This document shows, in pieces, positions 1 through 7,542 of a stretch of 64,000 nucleotides of DNA; the stretch's first letter is position 1, and each line of letters begins with the position of its first letter. A program made the position numbers and the translations under genes. The notes under the pieces are model-generated. The model ran no database searches, was not told where the DNA came from, and saw nothing but the letters and a program-made list of their open reading frames with translations. This DNA comes from Epilithonimonas sp. JDS. Lineage in GTDB: Bacteria > Bacteroidota > Bacteroidia > Flavobacteriales > Weeksellaceae. The DNA is taken from contig NZ_JAJSAX010000007.1 of assembly GCF_021261315.1 (NCBI RefSeq), forward strand, positions 62,001 to 126,000, read 5' to 3'.

Positions 1-226
1 TGATGGAAATTTTTAATTGTTTTTGTCTTATTGGCAATTGATTTAATTTTTTTGCGTTTTAATTTTCTGTTAATTGGTGTTTTGTGTTAAATTATTGTGA
101 TGTGTGTATTGATTTTTATAATTAATTGAAAAATAATTATAAAATAATGTTCATTTTACGGTTTACCGTAATGTTTGTATTGTGAAAAATATTATTTTTA
201 TCACACTAACTAAAAACATTTTTTTT

Positions 227-1741
227 ATGATGAAAACCTATTTATTCTGGTTTGCTATATTAGCATTCCTTCTGTTGGGCTGTAGGAATGACAATTTCAA
301 TCCTAATGACACCAACAGTAACCATCAGGCTTTAAAGTTCCGGATTGTCCCAAAATCGGAAATACCGAAGATCATTGATGAACTGCAGGCGAAGACGGAT
401 CACTTCAAAGTCCCATTGAAAAATCTTTCTTCTTCGATTGGGAAAACGGAAACTGTGTTTGGAGAGATCAATACGAATTACATTATTGAAACTACTAACG
501 GCACAGATGAGATTTATTACACATTCGGTGTAATCCCAAGTGCAGCGTATGCTGCTGAAACCTACAATCTGGAAGTGCAAGCAAATGGTACAAACACTGC
601 TATTGCCAAAATATTCGTTTATGAGCCGACGGCAGAGTGGGCACTGAACGGAAATAATAATTACTTGACATTTTCTGGGAGTAAAAAAACCTATTCATTA
701 GACGGGACTCTAGAAGATACAGTAACGTACCTTGCCGGAATGCCTAATTGTGACCCTCCGGTGCCATGTCCGGATTGTCCTGGACCGTCTACTCCTGGTG
801 GTGGAACCGGAGGAAATGGCGGTGGGATTCCTGGCGGTGGAGCTGGTGGAGGCGGTGGGACTGGTGGGGGCTCGGGGGGCGGCACGACTGGTGATGGTGG
901 TGATGGCGGCGGTGGGGGCGGTGGTGGTACGCAATGCCCCGTATGTGTGACGGTAGACCCACAAAGCGGAAACTGTACTCAATGGATTATGGTAACTTGT
1001 TCTGGAGGATTGGTTGGAAAATTAATTAAAAACTGCCCTAAAAATGGGAATCTAGGTGGCGGCGGTGGAATCGTGATTTATGATCCAAACAAATCGCCCT
1101 GTGCACGAACCAAAAAAATGATTGAAAATAGTGATTTGAAAAATGTAGTGCAGGATCTTAAAACCCATATTGCAAATGGAGCAACCGGAGAGAAAGGATG
1201 GAAACTCAATAAAGTTGGCAGTCCAACACAAACGACAGAAAATGGGGATCACAGTGTGGATTTTGGAGATCCTTCTTTATTGAATGGAGGTTATCATAAC
1301 CATACAGGAACAAAAGTTGATGTATTTTCGCCAACAGATATAGGAACATTGATTGAAATCGCCAGATATAATGGTGCTTCTGATCCTAATAATGCATTTA
1401 TGGGACTTGTGGCACCAAATAATGTTCATTATGTTATCCGTTTTGGAGATACTCATGCAGGTTTACCAATTACGGGAAGCTATTCTCAGACGCAAATTGA
1501 AATTTGGAAAATTGATCAAATAACATTATGGCAACAATTGTTAATGAGTGATAATTATTATTCATTAATTAGCGGAAAAAAAGTGCTGAATGCGAAAGGT
1601 CTAGAAAGAATTCTTTTTGATACATTAGAAAAAATGGGATTAAAAAATAAAGTTAATTTACTCAAAATTGATGAAAACAATTCAGTAAGTATTATTGTAC
1701 AAAATTCTGATAAATCTACTATTTCAATTCCTTGTCCTTAA
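227..1741 (+). CDS. Surface lipoprotein, Gly-rich linker, JAMM-like C-terminal motif
   Basis: I do not recognise a named family. The reading frame is open from a GTG at 182, but the ATG at 227 is a better start because it places a lipoprotein signal directly at the N-terminus (MMKTYLFWF, then LLLGC with lipidated Cys19). Residues ~25-165 form an ordinary globular region. About residues 190-235 are almost pure Gly/Ser/Thr, flanked by Cys pairs (CPDC, CPVC). The C-terminal part holds H357-N-H359, then eight residues, then S-P-T-D at 368-371. This is close to the JAMM/MPN metalloprotease signature (HxH-x7-SxxD) with one extra residue; I could not place the expected upstream Glu. It probably sits on the outer surface with the Gly stretch as a flexible tether. 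The next gene starts 14 nt downstream, so the two are probably cotranscribed. The metalloprotease reading is an inference; the lipoprotein call is firmer. Confidence 0.6.
   Translation: MMKTYLFWFAILAFLLLGCRNDNFNPNDTNSNHQALKFRIVPKSEIPKIIDELQAKTDHFKVPLKNLSSSIGKTETVFGEINTNYIIETTNGTDEIYYTFGVIPSAAYAAETYNLEVQANGTNTAIAKIFVYEPTAEWALNGNNNYLTFSGSKKTYSLDGTLEDTVTYLAGMPNCDPPVPCPDCPGPSTPGGGTGGNGGGIPGGGAGGGGGTGGGSGGGTTGDGGDGGGGGGGGTQCPVCVTVDPQSGNCTQWIMVTCSGGLVGKLIKNCPKNGNLGGGGGIVIYDPNKSPCARTKKMIENSDLKNVVQDLKTHIANGATGEKGWKLNKVGSPTQTTENGDHSVDFGDPSLLNGGYHNHTGTKVDVFSPTDIGTLIEIARYNGASDPNNAFMGLVAPNNVHYVIRFGDTHAGLPITGSYSQTQIEIWKIDQITLWQQLLMSDNYYSLISGKKVLNAKGLERILFDTLEKMGLKNKVNLLKIDENNSVSIIVQNSDKSTISIPCP
800..935 (+). 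repeat. GC-rich Gly-codon low-complexity tract
   Basis: This part of the lipoprotein gene is a run of GGN codons, giving a local GC island in very AT-rich DNA. It encodes the flexible Gly linker and could vary in length by slippage. Confidence 0.8.
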
Positions 1742-1755
1742 CGAAAATAAACCCT

Positions 1756-2334
1756 ATGAAAAATATTTTATTATTAAGCTTTATAGTTGCAATAGTATCG
1801 TGTAAAGCGCAACAGACATATCCATTAAGCCAATCAGCGGTTGACATGCCAGAAAATTCATATTTTAAAGATTTTAATAACGAATTGGATCCTTATATCG
1901 GAACTTGGAAAGCGAGTTTCAATGGGAAACTAATAACATTAAACATTAATAAAGAATTGGAAAGAACATTTTCCTTACTTGGAAAATATTATTTAACAGA
2001 CCAATTAATCGTGAGGTACGAAGTAAGAGATTCAAGCGGTACTGTAATACAAACATCACTAAGTAATACATATCCGGCAGGAGGTTCTGTAAAATATTTA
2101 ATAATTAGTACGAGTATTAATATAAGAGGTAATAATGAAGTGAATTTTGCTTATGCGGGTGGGAATTGTGGCGTTGGCGGCGGAGAAATTTCATTAAAAC
2201 AGATAAGTAGTACGCAGTTTTATTGGAGCTATTATCCAGGTGTTACCACTTTAAACGATATAACCTGTCCACCAAACTTAGATTATCATATTTATCTGCC
2301 AGAAACGGAGAATCTGGTTTTCACAAAACAATAA
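1756..2334 (+). CDS. Small lipoprotein, DUF6705-like
   Basis: The 192-residue product starts at the ATG at 1756; upstream in-frame codons overlap the previous gene and would displace the signal sequence. The N-terminus MKNILLLSFIVAIVSCKAQQ is a lipoprotein signal with Cys16 as the lipidated residue. The mature start (QQTYPL, then a P-NSY-KD-NNELDPYIGTWK pattern) matches my memory of the DUF6705 family of Flavobacteriia, whose function is unknown. The name comes from memory and was not searched. 'GTW' near residue 60 followed by alternating beta-type sequence suggests a lipocalin-like barrel. It lies 14 nt after the JAMM-like lipoprotein and may be its partner. Confidence 0.6.
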   Translation: MKNILLLSFIVAIVSCKAQQTYPLSQSAVDMPENSYFKDFNNELDPYIGTWKASFNGKLITLNINKELERTFSLLGKYYLTDQLIVRYEVRDSSGTVIQTSLSNTYPAGGSVKYLIISTSINIRGNNEVNFAYAGGNCGVGGGEISLKQISSTQFYWSYYPGVTTLNDITCPPNLDYHIYLPETENLVFTKQ

Positions 2335-2340
2335 ATAACA

Positions 2341-2360
2341 AAGCCTCAGCAATGGGGCTT
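2341..2360 (+). terminator. GNRA-loop hairpin before M23 gene
   Basis: AAGCCTCA-GCAA-TGGGGCTT forms an 8-bp stem with a GCAA tetraloop. It ends only 5 nt before the ATG at 2366 and has no real T run. It may be a 3' end for the lipoprotein mRNA or a structure over the initiation region of the next gene. Confidence 0.5.
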
Positions 2361-2365
2361 TCATA

Positions 2366-3223
2366 ATGATGAAAAAATTAATTTCCTTACTGATATTTTT
2401 TAAAAGCTTTATGCTATTGTCACAGGAATATCATTTCAGACTATATTATCAAAAGAAAGAAGATACAATCAGTGTTCTTATGGATAATAATGATCCTTAT
2501 CCTTACTCATTTGAGTTTTTCGATGAGCCAAAAGGAGCAAATATGCGCTCTTTAAGAGAGCTTTTTAGTTCCAAATTTGCTATAGAGGGTAACACTTCCG
2601 GATTGATTCTGGCGAAATTTGTGCCTCTTGACGCTAAAAAGCCATTTACTATTAAGGATGTTTCTTTTTTTAAAGTGAAAAAAATATTTTTCAAAGTAGT
2701 TGTCGGAAATATCTGGAAAACGGACTATGATGAGAATTATGTCTATGATTTGCCGTATGCCAAAAAGGAAAAGTTTTTACTATATCAAGGCTATGATGGG
2801 AATGAAACGCACCAAGGCCAAAATGCTTTAGACTTTTCAATGCCAATTGGGACGGAGGTTCTGGCAGCCAGGGAAGGTTATGTAATAGAACTAAAACAAG
2901 ACAGCAATACTGGATGTCCAGAGAAAAAATGTGTAAACCAGGGGAATTTTATCAAAATTATTCATCCAGATGGAACTATTGCAGAGTACTATCATCTTAA
3001 AATGAACAGTTCTAAGGTAAAATTCGGAGATAAAGTGGAGAAAGGGCAAACTATTGCAGTAAGTGGAAATACTGGCTGGAGTAGCCGTCCACACCTTCAT
3101 TTTATGTGCTATCTACCAAAGCCAAAAGGAAAAAATATCAGCATTAAAACTTTATTTCGAATAGATAATGGTGATAAAGCTAAGTTTCTTAATCCTGGAA
3201 ATGCCTATAAAAGGAATTATTAA
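2366..3223 (+). CDS. M23 family metallopeptidase (LytM-type)
   Basis: This 285-residue exported protein probably cleaves peptide cross-bridges in peptidoglycan. A signal peptide spans ~1-20 (ends SQ|EY). An N-terminal beta-rich region of unknown role runs to ~135, followed by the M23 fold: H149 and D156 in HQGQNALDFSMP, GTEVLAAREGYV, and the closing HLH motif at H243/H245. The spacing between His149 and Asp156 is that of the 'H-N-AxDF' subtype, common in single-domain Bacteroidota enzymes. All zinc ligands are visible, so it should be active. The start may be either of two adjacent ATGs (2366 or 2369). It lies 31 nt after the DUF6705-like gene and ends at a terminator shared with the convergent asnB. 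Confidence 0.85.
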   Translation: MMKKLISLLIFFKSFMLLSQEYHFRLYYQKKEDTISVLMDNNDPYPYSFEFFDEPKGANMRSLRELFSSKFAIEGNTSGLILAKFVPLDAKKPFTIKDVSFFKVKKIFFKVVVGNIWKTDYDENYVYDLPYAKKEKFLLYQGYDGNETHQGQNALDFSMPIGTEVLAAREGYVIELKQDSNTGCPEKKCVNQGNFIKIIHPDGTIAEYYHLKMNSSKVKFGDKVEKGQTIAVSGNTGWSSRPHLHFMCYLPKPKGKNISIKTLFRIDNGDKAKFLNPGNAYKRNY

Positions 3224-3244
3224 AATATTTTGATCTTTATGCAA

Positions 3245-3276
3245 AAAACCACAAGCCAAGCCTGTGGTTTTCTTTT
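3245..3276. terminator. Bidirectional terminator, M23 gene / asnB
   Basis: AAACCACA and TGTGGTTT form the stem. The hairpin is flanked by T-rich sequence downstream on the plus strand and by a run of A upstream, which reads as a T run on the minus strand. It serves the two convergent genes. Confidence 0.75.
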
Positions 3277-3307
3277 GTAGTTAGTTTATGGTAGTTTTAA
3301 TAAATGT

Positions 3308-4969
3308 CTAATAAGCCGTCTCATGCACTTTCACCGCTCTTCCGCTTGGGTCATTCATTTTTTTGAAAGCTTCGTCCCATTCTAATGCAACAGGCGTAGA
3401 GCAAGCTACTGATGGGACAGAAGGCACACAACTCGCTGCAGAATCACTTGGGAAGTGGCTTTCGAAGATCGTTCTGTATCGGTATTCTTCTTTGCTCATT
3501 GGCACGTTAATCGGGAATCTGAATTTAGCATTCGCCATCATTTCGTCCGTCACTTCATCTTCAGCCACTTGTTTCAAAGTATCAATCCACGAGTATCCAA
3601 CGCCATCACTGAACTGCTCTTTCTGTCTCCACGCAATGCTTTCCGGCAACAAGTCTTCGAACGCTTTTCTAAGCACCCATTTTTCCATTCTTTCCGGTGT
3701 GATCATTTTATCTTTAGGATTGATGGTCATTGCGATGTCCATAAATTCTTTGTCAAGGAAAGGAACTCTGCCTTCGATTCCCCAAGCCATCAAAGATTTG
3801 TTGGCTCTAAGACAATCGTAAAGGTGTAGTTTACCCAATTTTCTCACCGTTTCTTCGTGGAAAGCCTGTGCAGATGGTGCTTTGTGGAAATAAAGATAAC
3901 CTCCGAACAATTCGTCAGAACCTTCGCCAGAAAGTACCATTTTGATTCCCATTGATTTGATGACTCTTGCCAGAAGATACATCGGCGTGGATGCTCTTAT
4001 CGTCGTTACATCATAAGTTTCCAAATGGTAGATTACATCTTTAATAGCGTCCAAACCTTCCTGAACTGTGTATTTAATTTCGTGGTGTACAGATCCGATG
4101 TGATCTGCAGCTTTTCTGGCTGCTGCCAAATCCGGCGAACCTTCCAACCCAACTGCGAAACTGTGCAGTCTTGGATACCAGGCTTCCTGTGTGTCGCCAC
4201 TCTCAATTCTTTGTCTTGCGTATTTTGCCGTTACAGCTGCGATGATCGAAGAATCCAAACCGCCGGAAAGTAAAACACCGTAAGGCACATCACTCATTAA
4301 CTGTCTATGAACAGCTTCTTCCAGTCCTTTTCTGATGGCTGCAATGTCGGTTTCGTTATCTTTTACATTGTCGAATTCTGTCCAGTCTCTTTTGTACCAT
4401 TGCTGAAGTTCCTGTCCATCTTTGCTGTAAAGAAAATGTCCGGGTAAGAATTCTTCGATTTTGTTGCAGACACCTTCAAGGGATTTCAGTTCAGAAGCTA
4501 CGTAGAAACTTCCGTTTTTGTCCCAGCCCATATATAAAGGCACGATTCCCATATGGTCTCTGCCGATGAGGTAAGCATCATTTTCTTCATCATATAAAGC
4601 GAAAGCGAAAATTCCGTTTAGTTTTTCAAGGAAATCTTTTCCGTCTCTTCTGTATAATGCCAAAATAACTTCACAGTCAGATTGGGTTAGAAATTCGTAA
4701 TCCGGGAATTCTAATCTGAGTTCCTGATGGTTGTATATTTCTCCGTTTACGGCTAGTGCCACTTTATTATCTTTGGTAAATAGCGGCTGTTTTCCGGATG
4801 TTGGATCTACGATTGCCAATCTCTCGTGGGAGAAAATGACGTTGTCGTGTTGGTAGATCCCTGACCAGTCCGGACCTCTGTGTCTTATTTTTTTGGACAT
4901 TTCGAGGATCTGAGGTCTTATCGCTTCATTTTTTTGTTTGGTGTCAAACACACATACAATTCCACACAT
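3308..4969 (-). CDS. asnB: Asparagine synthase B (glutamine-hydrolysing)
   Basis: The 553-residue enzyme makes asparagine from aspartate, ATP and glutamine. The start is fixed by chemistry: the ATG at 4969 gives MCGIV, whose Cys2 becomes the N-terminal nucleophile of the glutaminase domain; the in-frame extension to 5011 would bury it. The class II glutaminase domain covers ~1-190 (RGPDWSG, NGEIYNH, SDCE). The synthetase domain follows, with the pyrophosphate loop SGGLDSS at 235-241 and SGEGSDELFGGY further on. Length matches E. coli AsnB (554). It is a single-gene unit facing away from purA, with a -7 element TACTTTTG (minus strand, 5016-5009) 39 nt upstream. Confidence 0.96.
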   Translation of the reverse strand: MCGIVCVFDTKQKNEAIRPQILEMSKKIRHRGPDWSGIYQHDNVIFSHERLAIVDPTSGKQPLFTKDNKVALAVNGEIYNHQELRLEFPDYEFLTQSDCEVILALYRRDGKDFLEKLNGIFAFALYDEENDAYLIGRDHMGIVPLYMGWDKNGSFYVASELKSLEGVCNKIEEFLPGHFLYSKDGQELQQWYKRDWTEFDNVKDNETDIAAIRKGLEEAVHRQLMSDVPYGVLLSGGLDSSIIAAVTAKYARQRIESGDTQEAWYPRLHSFAVGLEGSPDLAAARKAADHIGSVHHEIKYTVQEGLDAIKDVIYHLETYDVTTIRASTPMYLLARVIKSMGIKMVLSGEGSDELFGGYLYFHKAPSAQAFHEETVRKLGKLHLYDCLRANKSLMAWGIEGRVPFLDKEFMDIAMTINPKDKMITPERMEKWVLRKAFEDLLPESIAWRQKEQFSDGVGYSWIDTLKQVAEDEVTDEMMANAKFRFPINVPMSKEEYRYRTIFESHFPSDSAASCVPSVPSVACSTPVALEWDEAFKKMNDPSGRAVKVHETAY

Positions 4970-5008
4970 TATTTTATTTGTTTTTTGATTTTGATTAAAA
5001 TTATATTG

Positions 5009-5016
5009 CAAAAGTA
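5009..5016 (-). promoter_or_regulatory. asnB promoter -7 element
   Basis: On the minus strand this reads TACTTTTG, matching the Bacteroidota TAnnTTTG -7 element, 39 nt before the asnB ATG. I see no clear -33 TTG. Confidence 0.6.
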
Positions 5017-5392
5017 GAATTGATAATTCGAAAATAAAATTATTTTTGCTTTAATATTAAAATAATCAGTAAATTAATTTAAATCAGTTGATTATATTCC
5101 GAATATTCATTAAAATTAATAATTCTTCTTAAAATTTTATAGATGTTATTTTTAAAGCGTTAATTTATTTAATTTTTTAGAAAATAGATTTAATTTAGAT
5201 ATTATTTGGTTTAAAATTTTAAAAATAACCGATTATTTTTAATAAAAATTTAAGGCGATAAAATAAAGTTTAATTTTTATTAGGATAATTAATAAAAAAT
5301 GTACGATTTTTGCACCGAAAATTGTATTGTAAATGTGAGGTAAGAAATTACTTCAAATGCATTTATAATTTTTTTCATCATTTGTGTTTTTG

Positions 5393-5424
5393 CCCTCTTA
5401 TTTTCATTAGTAAGAGGGTTTTTT
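5393..5424 (+). terminator. Terminator hairpin in purA leader
   Basis: CCCTCTTA and TAAGAGGG form a perfect 8-bp stem with a 10-nt loop, followed by TTTTTT. It lies 69 nt before the purA ATG and ~90 nt after the candidate promoter. It could be an attenuator or the end of a ~120-nt leader RNA. An upstream TAAGA (5341-5345) could compete for the left arm, but only over 5 bp. Confidence 0.6.
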
Positions 5425-5492
5425 GTGCAATCGATTTTGCCAGCCAATATTTAAGATTTAACTTTGTCAATAATCTAAAAAAAGTAAAAAGT

Positions 5493-6779
5493 ATGTCAAC
5501 TTACGTAGTTGTAGGTCTCCAGTATGGGGACGAAGGAAAAGGAAAGATCACGGATGTCTTATCGGCAAAGTCAGATTATGTTGTTCGTTTTCAGGGCGGA
5601 GACAATGCTGGCCACACAGTGTATGTAGGCGATGAGAAATTTGTACTGCATCTTTTGCCTTCCGGTGTTTTGCAATGCAAAGGAAAATGTATCATCGCCA
5701 ATGGTGTAGTGGTAAATCCAAAAGCTTTTGTGAAAGAAATCAACCAAATCGAAAGCAAAGGAATGCGCACAGATCACGTTTTCATCAGCAGAAGAGCACA
5801 CGTGATTATGCCTTACCACATTTTGCTGGATACTTATAGAGAAGAAGAGCAGGGCGGAACTCAGATCGGGACTACAAAAAAAGGAATCGGACCTTGTTAC
5901 GAAGACAAAATAGCAAGAGTCGGAATCCGAATGATCGACCTTCTGAATCCTGAAGTTCTAAGAGAAAAAATCGAGAAAAACCTAAAAACAAAAAATTCAC
6001 TTTTCGAAAAATACTTCGAGAAGCCAACTTTGGACGTTGAAGAAATTTTCCAGGAATTCATCGCTTTGGGAGAATTGTTGAAAGACAGAATCGTAGATAC
6101 AGAACTGGAACTGAACGAAGCGATAAGAGACGGAAAAAATATCCTTTTCGAAGGCGCACAGGCTTTGATGCTGGATATCGACTTTGGAACTTACCCGTTT
6201 GTAACTTCATCTTCACCTTCTACTGGTGGCGTTTGTACAGGTGCTGGTGTGCCTCCGACGGCGTTGCAAAACTTAATTGGCGTTGCAAAAGCTTATACAA
6301 CAAGAGTTGGAAACGGTCCTTTCCCTACGGAACTTGACAATGAATTGGGAGAAAATATTCGACAAATCGGAGCAGAATTCGGAGCGACCACAGGAAGACC
6401 GAGAAGAACCGGCTGGCTAGACCTTGTTTCCCTGAAACACGCTTGTATGATCAACGGAATCAATAATTTGGTGATTACGAAACTGGATGTTCTTACAGGT
6501 ATTCATCCTTTGAAAATCGCTACAAAATATAAAACTGAAGACGGAAAAATTATTGATTATTTCACATCTTCTACGACCAAATTGTACGATTACGAACCGC
6601 AATACGAAGAGTTAGACGGCTGGGATGAAGATATTACAAATGCAAGAACGTACGACGAGCTTCCTGCAAATGCTAAAAAATATATCGAATTCATCGAGGA
6701 GCATTTGGGAATCAACGTTTATTTGGTTTCAGTGGGTCCGGAACGTTCTCAGAATATCATCAGAAAAGAACTTTTCTAA
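5493..6779 (+). CDS. purA: Adenylosuccinate synthetase
   Basis: PurA joins IMP and aspartate using GTP, the first committed step to AMP. The open frame reaches back to a TTG at 5310, but the ATG at 5493 gives the family-standard N-terminus (MSTYVVVGLQYGDEGKGK) and a normal length of 428 residues. The GTP/IMP loop GDEGKGK is at 12-18 with catalytic Asp13, and the second catalytic residue His41 lies in NAGHT. Also seen are GTTKKGIGP, VGNGPFPTE and TGRPRRTGW. It is followed by a terminator at ~6800 and appears monocistronic, preceded by a leader with its own terminator hairpin. Confidence 0.97.
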   Translation: MSTYVVVGLQYGDEGKGKITDVLSAKSDYVVRFQGGDNAGHTVYVGDEKFVLHLLPSGVLQCKGKCIIANGVVVNPKAFVKEINQIESKGMRTDHVFISRRAHVIMPYHILLDTYREEEQGGTQIGTTKKGIGPCYEDKIARVGIRMIDLLNPEVLREKIEKNLKTKNSLFEKYFEKPTLDVEEIFQEFIALGELLKDRIVDTELELNEAIRDGKNILFEGAQALMLDIDFGTYPFVTSSSPSTGGVCTGAGVPPTALQNLIGVAKAYTTRVGNGPFPTELDNELGENIRQIGAEFGATTGRPRRTGWLDLVSLKHACMINGINNLVITKLDVLTGIHPLKIATKYKTEDGKIIDYFTSSTTKLYDYEPQYEELDGWDEDITNARTYDELPANAKKYIEFIEEHLGINVYLVSVGPERSQNIIRKELF

Positions 6780-6797
6780 AAAAAATTAATATACTTA

Positions 6798-6829
6798 CAA
6801 AGCTTTTCCACAAAGGGAAAGCTTTTTTT
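6798..6829 (+). terminator. purA terminator
   Basis: AGCTTTTCC and GGGAAAGCT pair (one G-T wobble) around a short ACAAA loop, followed by seven T. Confidence 0.75.
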
Positions 6830-6922
6830 GTTTTAACAAACTTTGGCAGTGATTTTATTTTTTGGAATAATAATTGAAAAGTGTAACTCAACAATTCACA
6901 TTGAGTGAAAAAATGAATGATT

Positions 6923-7480
6923 ATGAAAAAGTTATTTTTAACAGGATTCGCAGCAACATTGATTTTGACATCGTGTAATAAAGATGAAAAAATTCAGACT
7001 GCATCCTTAGAACAGCAAAAATTAGATTATCAGGCGAGACAGATCGACCTTGAAAAACAAAAACTTGCAATAGAAAAAGAAAAAATATCTTTCGAGAAAC
7101 AAAAAGACAGTCTCAACAAAGTAGCGGAAGCAAAAGAAGCTGAAAGAAAAGCCGAAGCTAACAGAGTTGCAAGAAACTCGACGCCTAGAAGAAGTTCATC
7201 TTCCGGCAGTTCTGGTGGAGGCGGAGGGTCATCTTCCGGTTCTACAGCATCTAACTCCGGATCATCCAGCTCAGCGGGAACTACCGCAACGCAGAAAAAA
7301 GGATGGAGTAGTGCGGCAAAAGGTACTGTGATCGGTACAGTTGGTGGTGCAGCTGCAGGAGCGATTATTTCTAAGAAAAATCCTGGTCTTGGTGCCGTGA
7401 TTGGTGGTGTTGCCGGTGGTGCAACAGGTTACACAATTGGTAGAGCCAATGACAGAAAAACCGGACGAGTTCAGAAGTAA
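6923..7480 (+). CDS. Coiled-coil lipoprotein with glycine-zipper domain
   Basis: The 185-residue product starts at the ATG at 6923 (MKKLFL); the ATG at 6917 adds only two residues. Signal sequence ...LILTSC gives a lipidated Cys around residue 18. Residues ~25-80 form a charged coiled coil rich in Gln, Glu and Lys (repeated KQKLxxEKEK). A Ser/Gly linker spans ~85-125. Residues ~133-185 form a glycine-zipper segment (GTVIGTVGGAAAGAII, GAVIGGVAGGATGYTIG) like those of Rick_17kDa/YMGG-type envelope proteins, which insert into or line membranes. No enzyme motif is present. A structural or envelope-stabilising role is likely but not shown. The gene has a terminator at 7511. Confidence 0.65.
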   Translation: MKKLFLTGFAATLILTSCNKDEKIQTASLEQQKLDYQARQIDLEKQKLAIEKEKISFEKQKDSLNKVAEAKEAERKAEANRVARNSTPRRSSSSGSSGGGGGSSSGSTASNSGSSSSAGTTATQKKGWSSAAKGTVIGTVGGAAAGAIISKKNPGLGAVIGGVAGGATGYTIGRANDRKTGRVQK

Positions 7481-7510
7481 ATTTTCTTCACACTTATATA
7501 TTAAACACGG

Positions 7511-7541
7511 AAAGATTGCTTATTTTTAAGCAATCTTTTTT
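7511..7541 (+). terminator. Terminator after glycine-zipper lipoprotein
   Basis: AAAGATTGCTTA and TAAGCAATCTTT form a long stem followed by T. The in-frame TTG at 7516 of the next reading frame lies inside this stem, which argues against that start. Confidence 0.8.
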
Positions 7542-7542
7542 T

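Larger units (their letters stand above)
4970..5492. other. Divergent asnB-purA intergenic region
   Basis: This 523-nt, very AT-rich gap carries the asnB promoter at its left end. A candidate purA promoter lies near 5301-5312 (GTACGATTTTTGC, an imperfect TAnnTTTG). A strong terminator-like hairpin is at 5393-5424, inside the presumed purA leader. I see no tRNA, known riboswitch or convincing small ORF in the rest. Confidence 0.6.

Noticed and set aside
691-885. Proline-rich minus-strand ORF opposite the Gly tract
   Set aside because: It is the complement of the GGN-codon run of the lipoprotein gene; it lacks a start context and family likeness.
800-935. GC-rich island as horizontally acquired DNA
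   Set aside because: The GC rise is fully explained by Gly codons; flanking sequence and codon use match the rest of the window.
3363-3829. Plus-strand ORFs opposite asnB
   Set aside because: Antisense shadows of a well-supported gene, with no recognisable domain.
5310-5492. N-terminal extension of PurA from a TTG at 5310
   Set aside because: It would include a terminator hairpin and 61 residues absent from the family; the ATG at 5493 gives the standard N-terminus.
7516-7542. TTG start for the polytopic membrane protein
   Set aside because: The codon is inside the terminator stem of the previous gene; the ATG at 7543 precedes the first hydrophobic segment directly.
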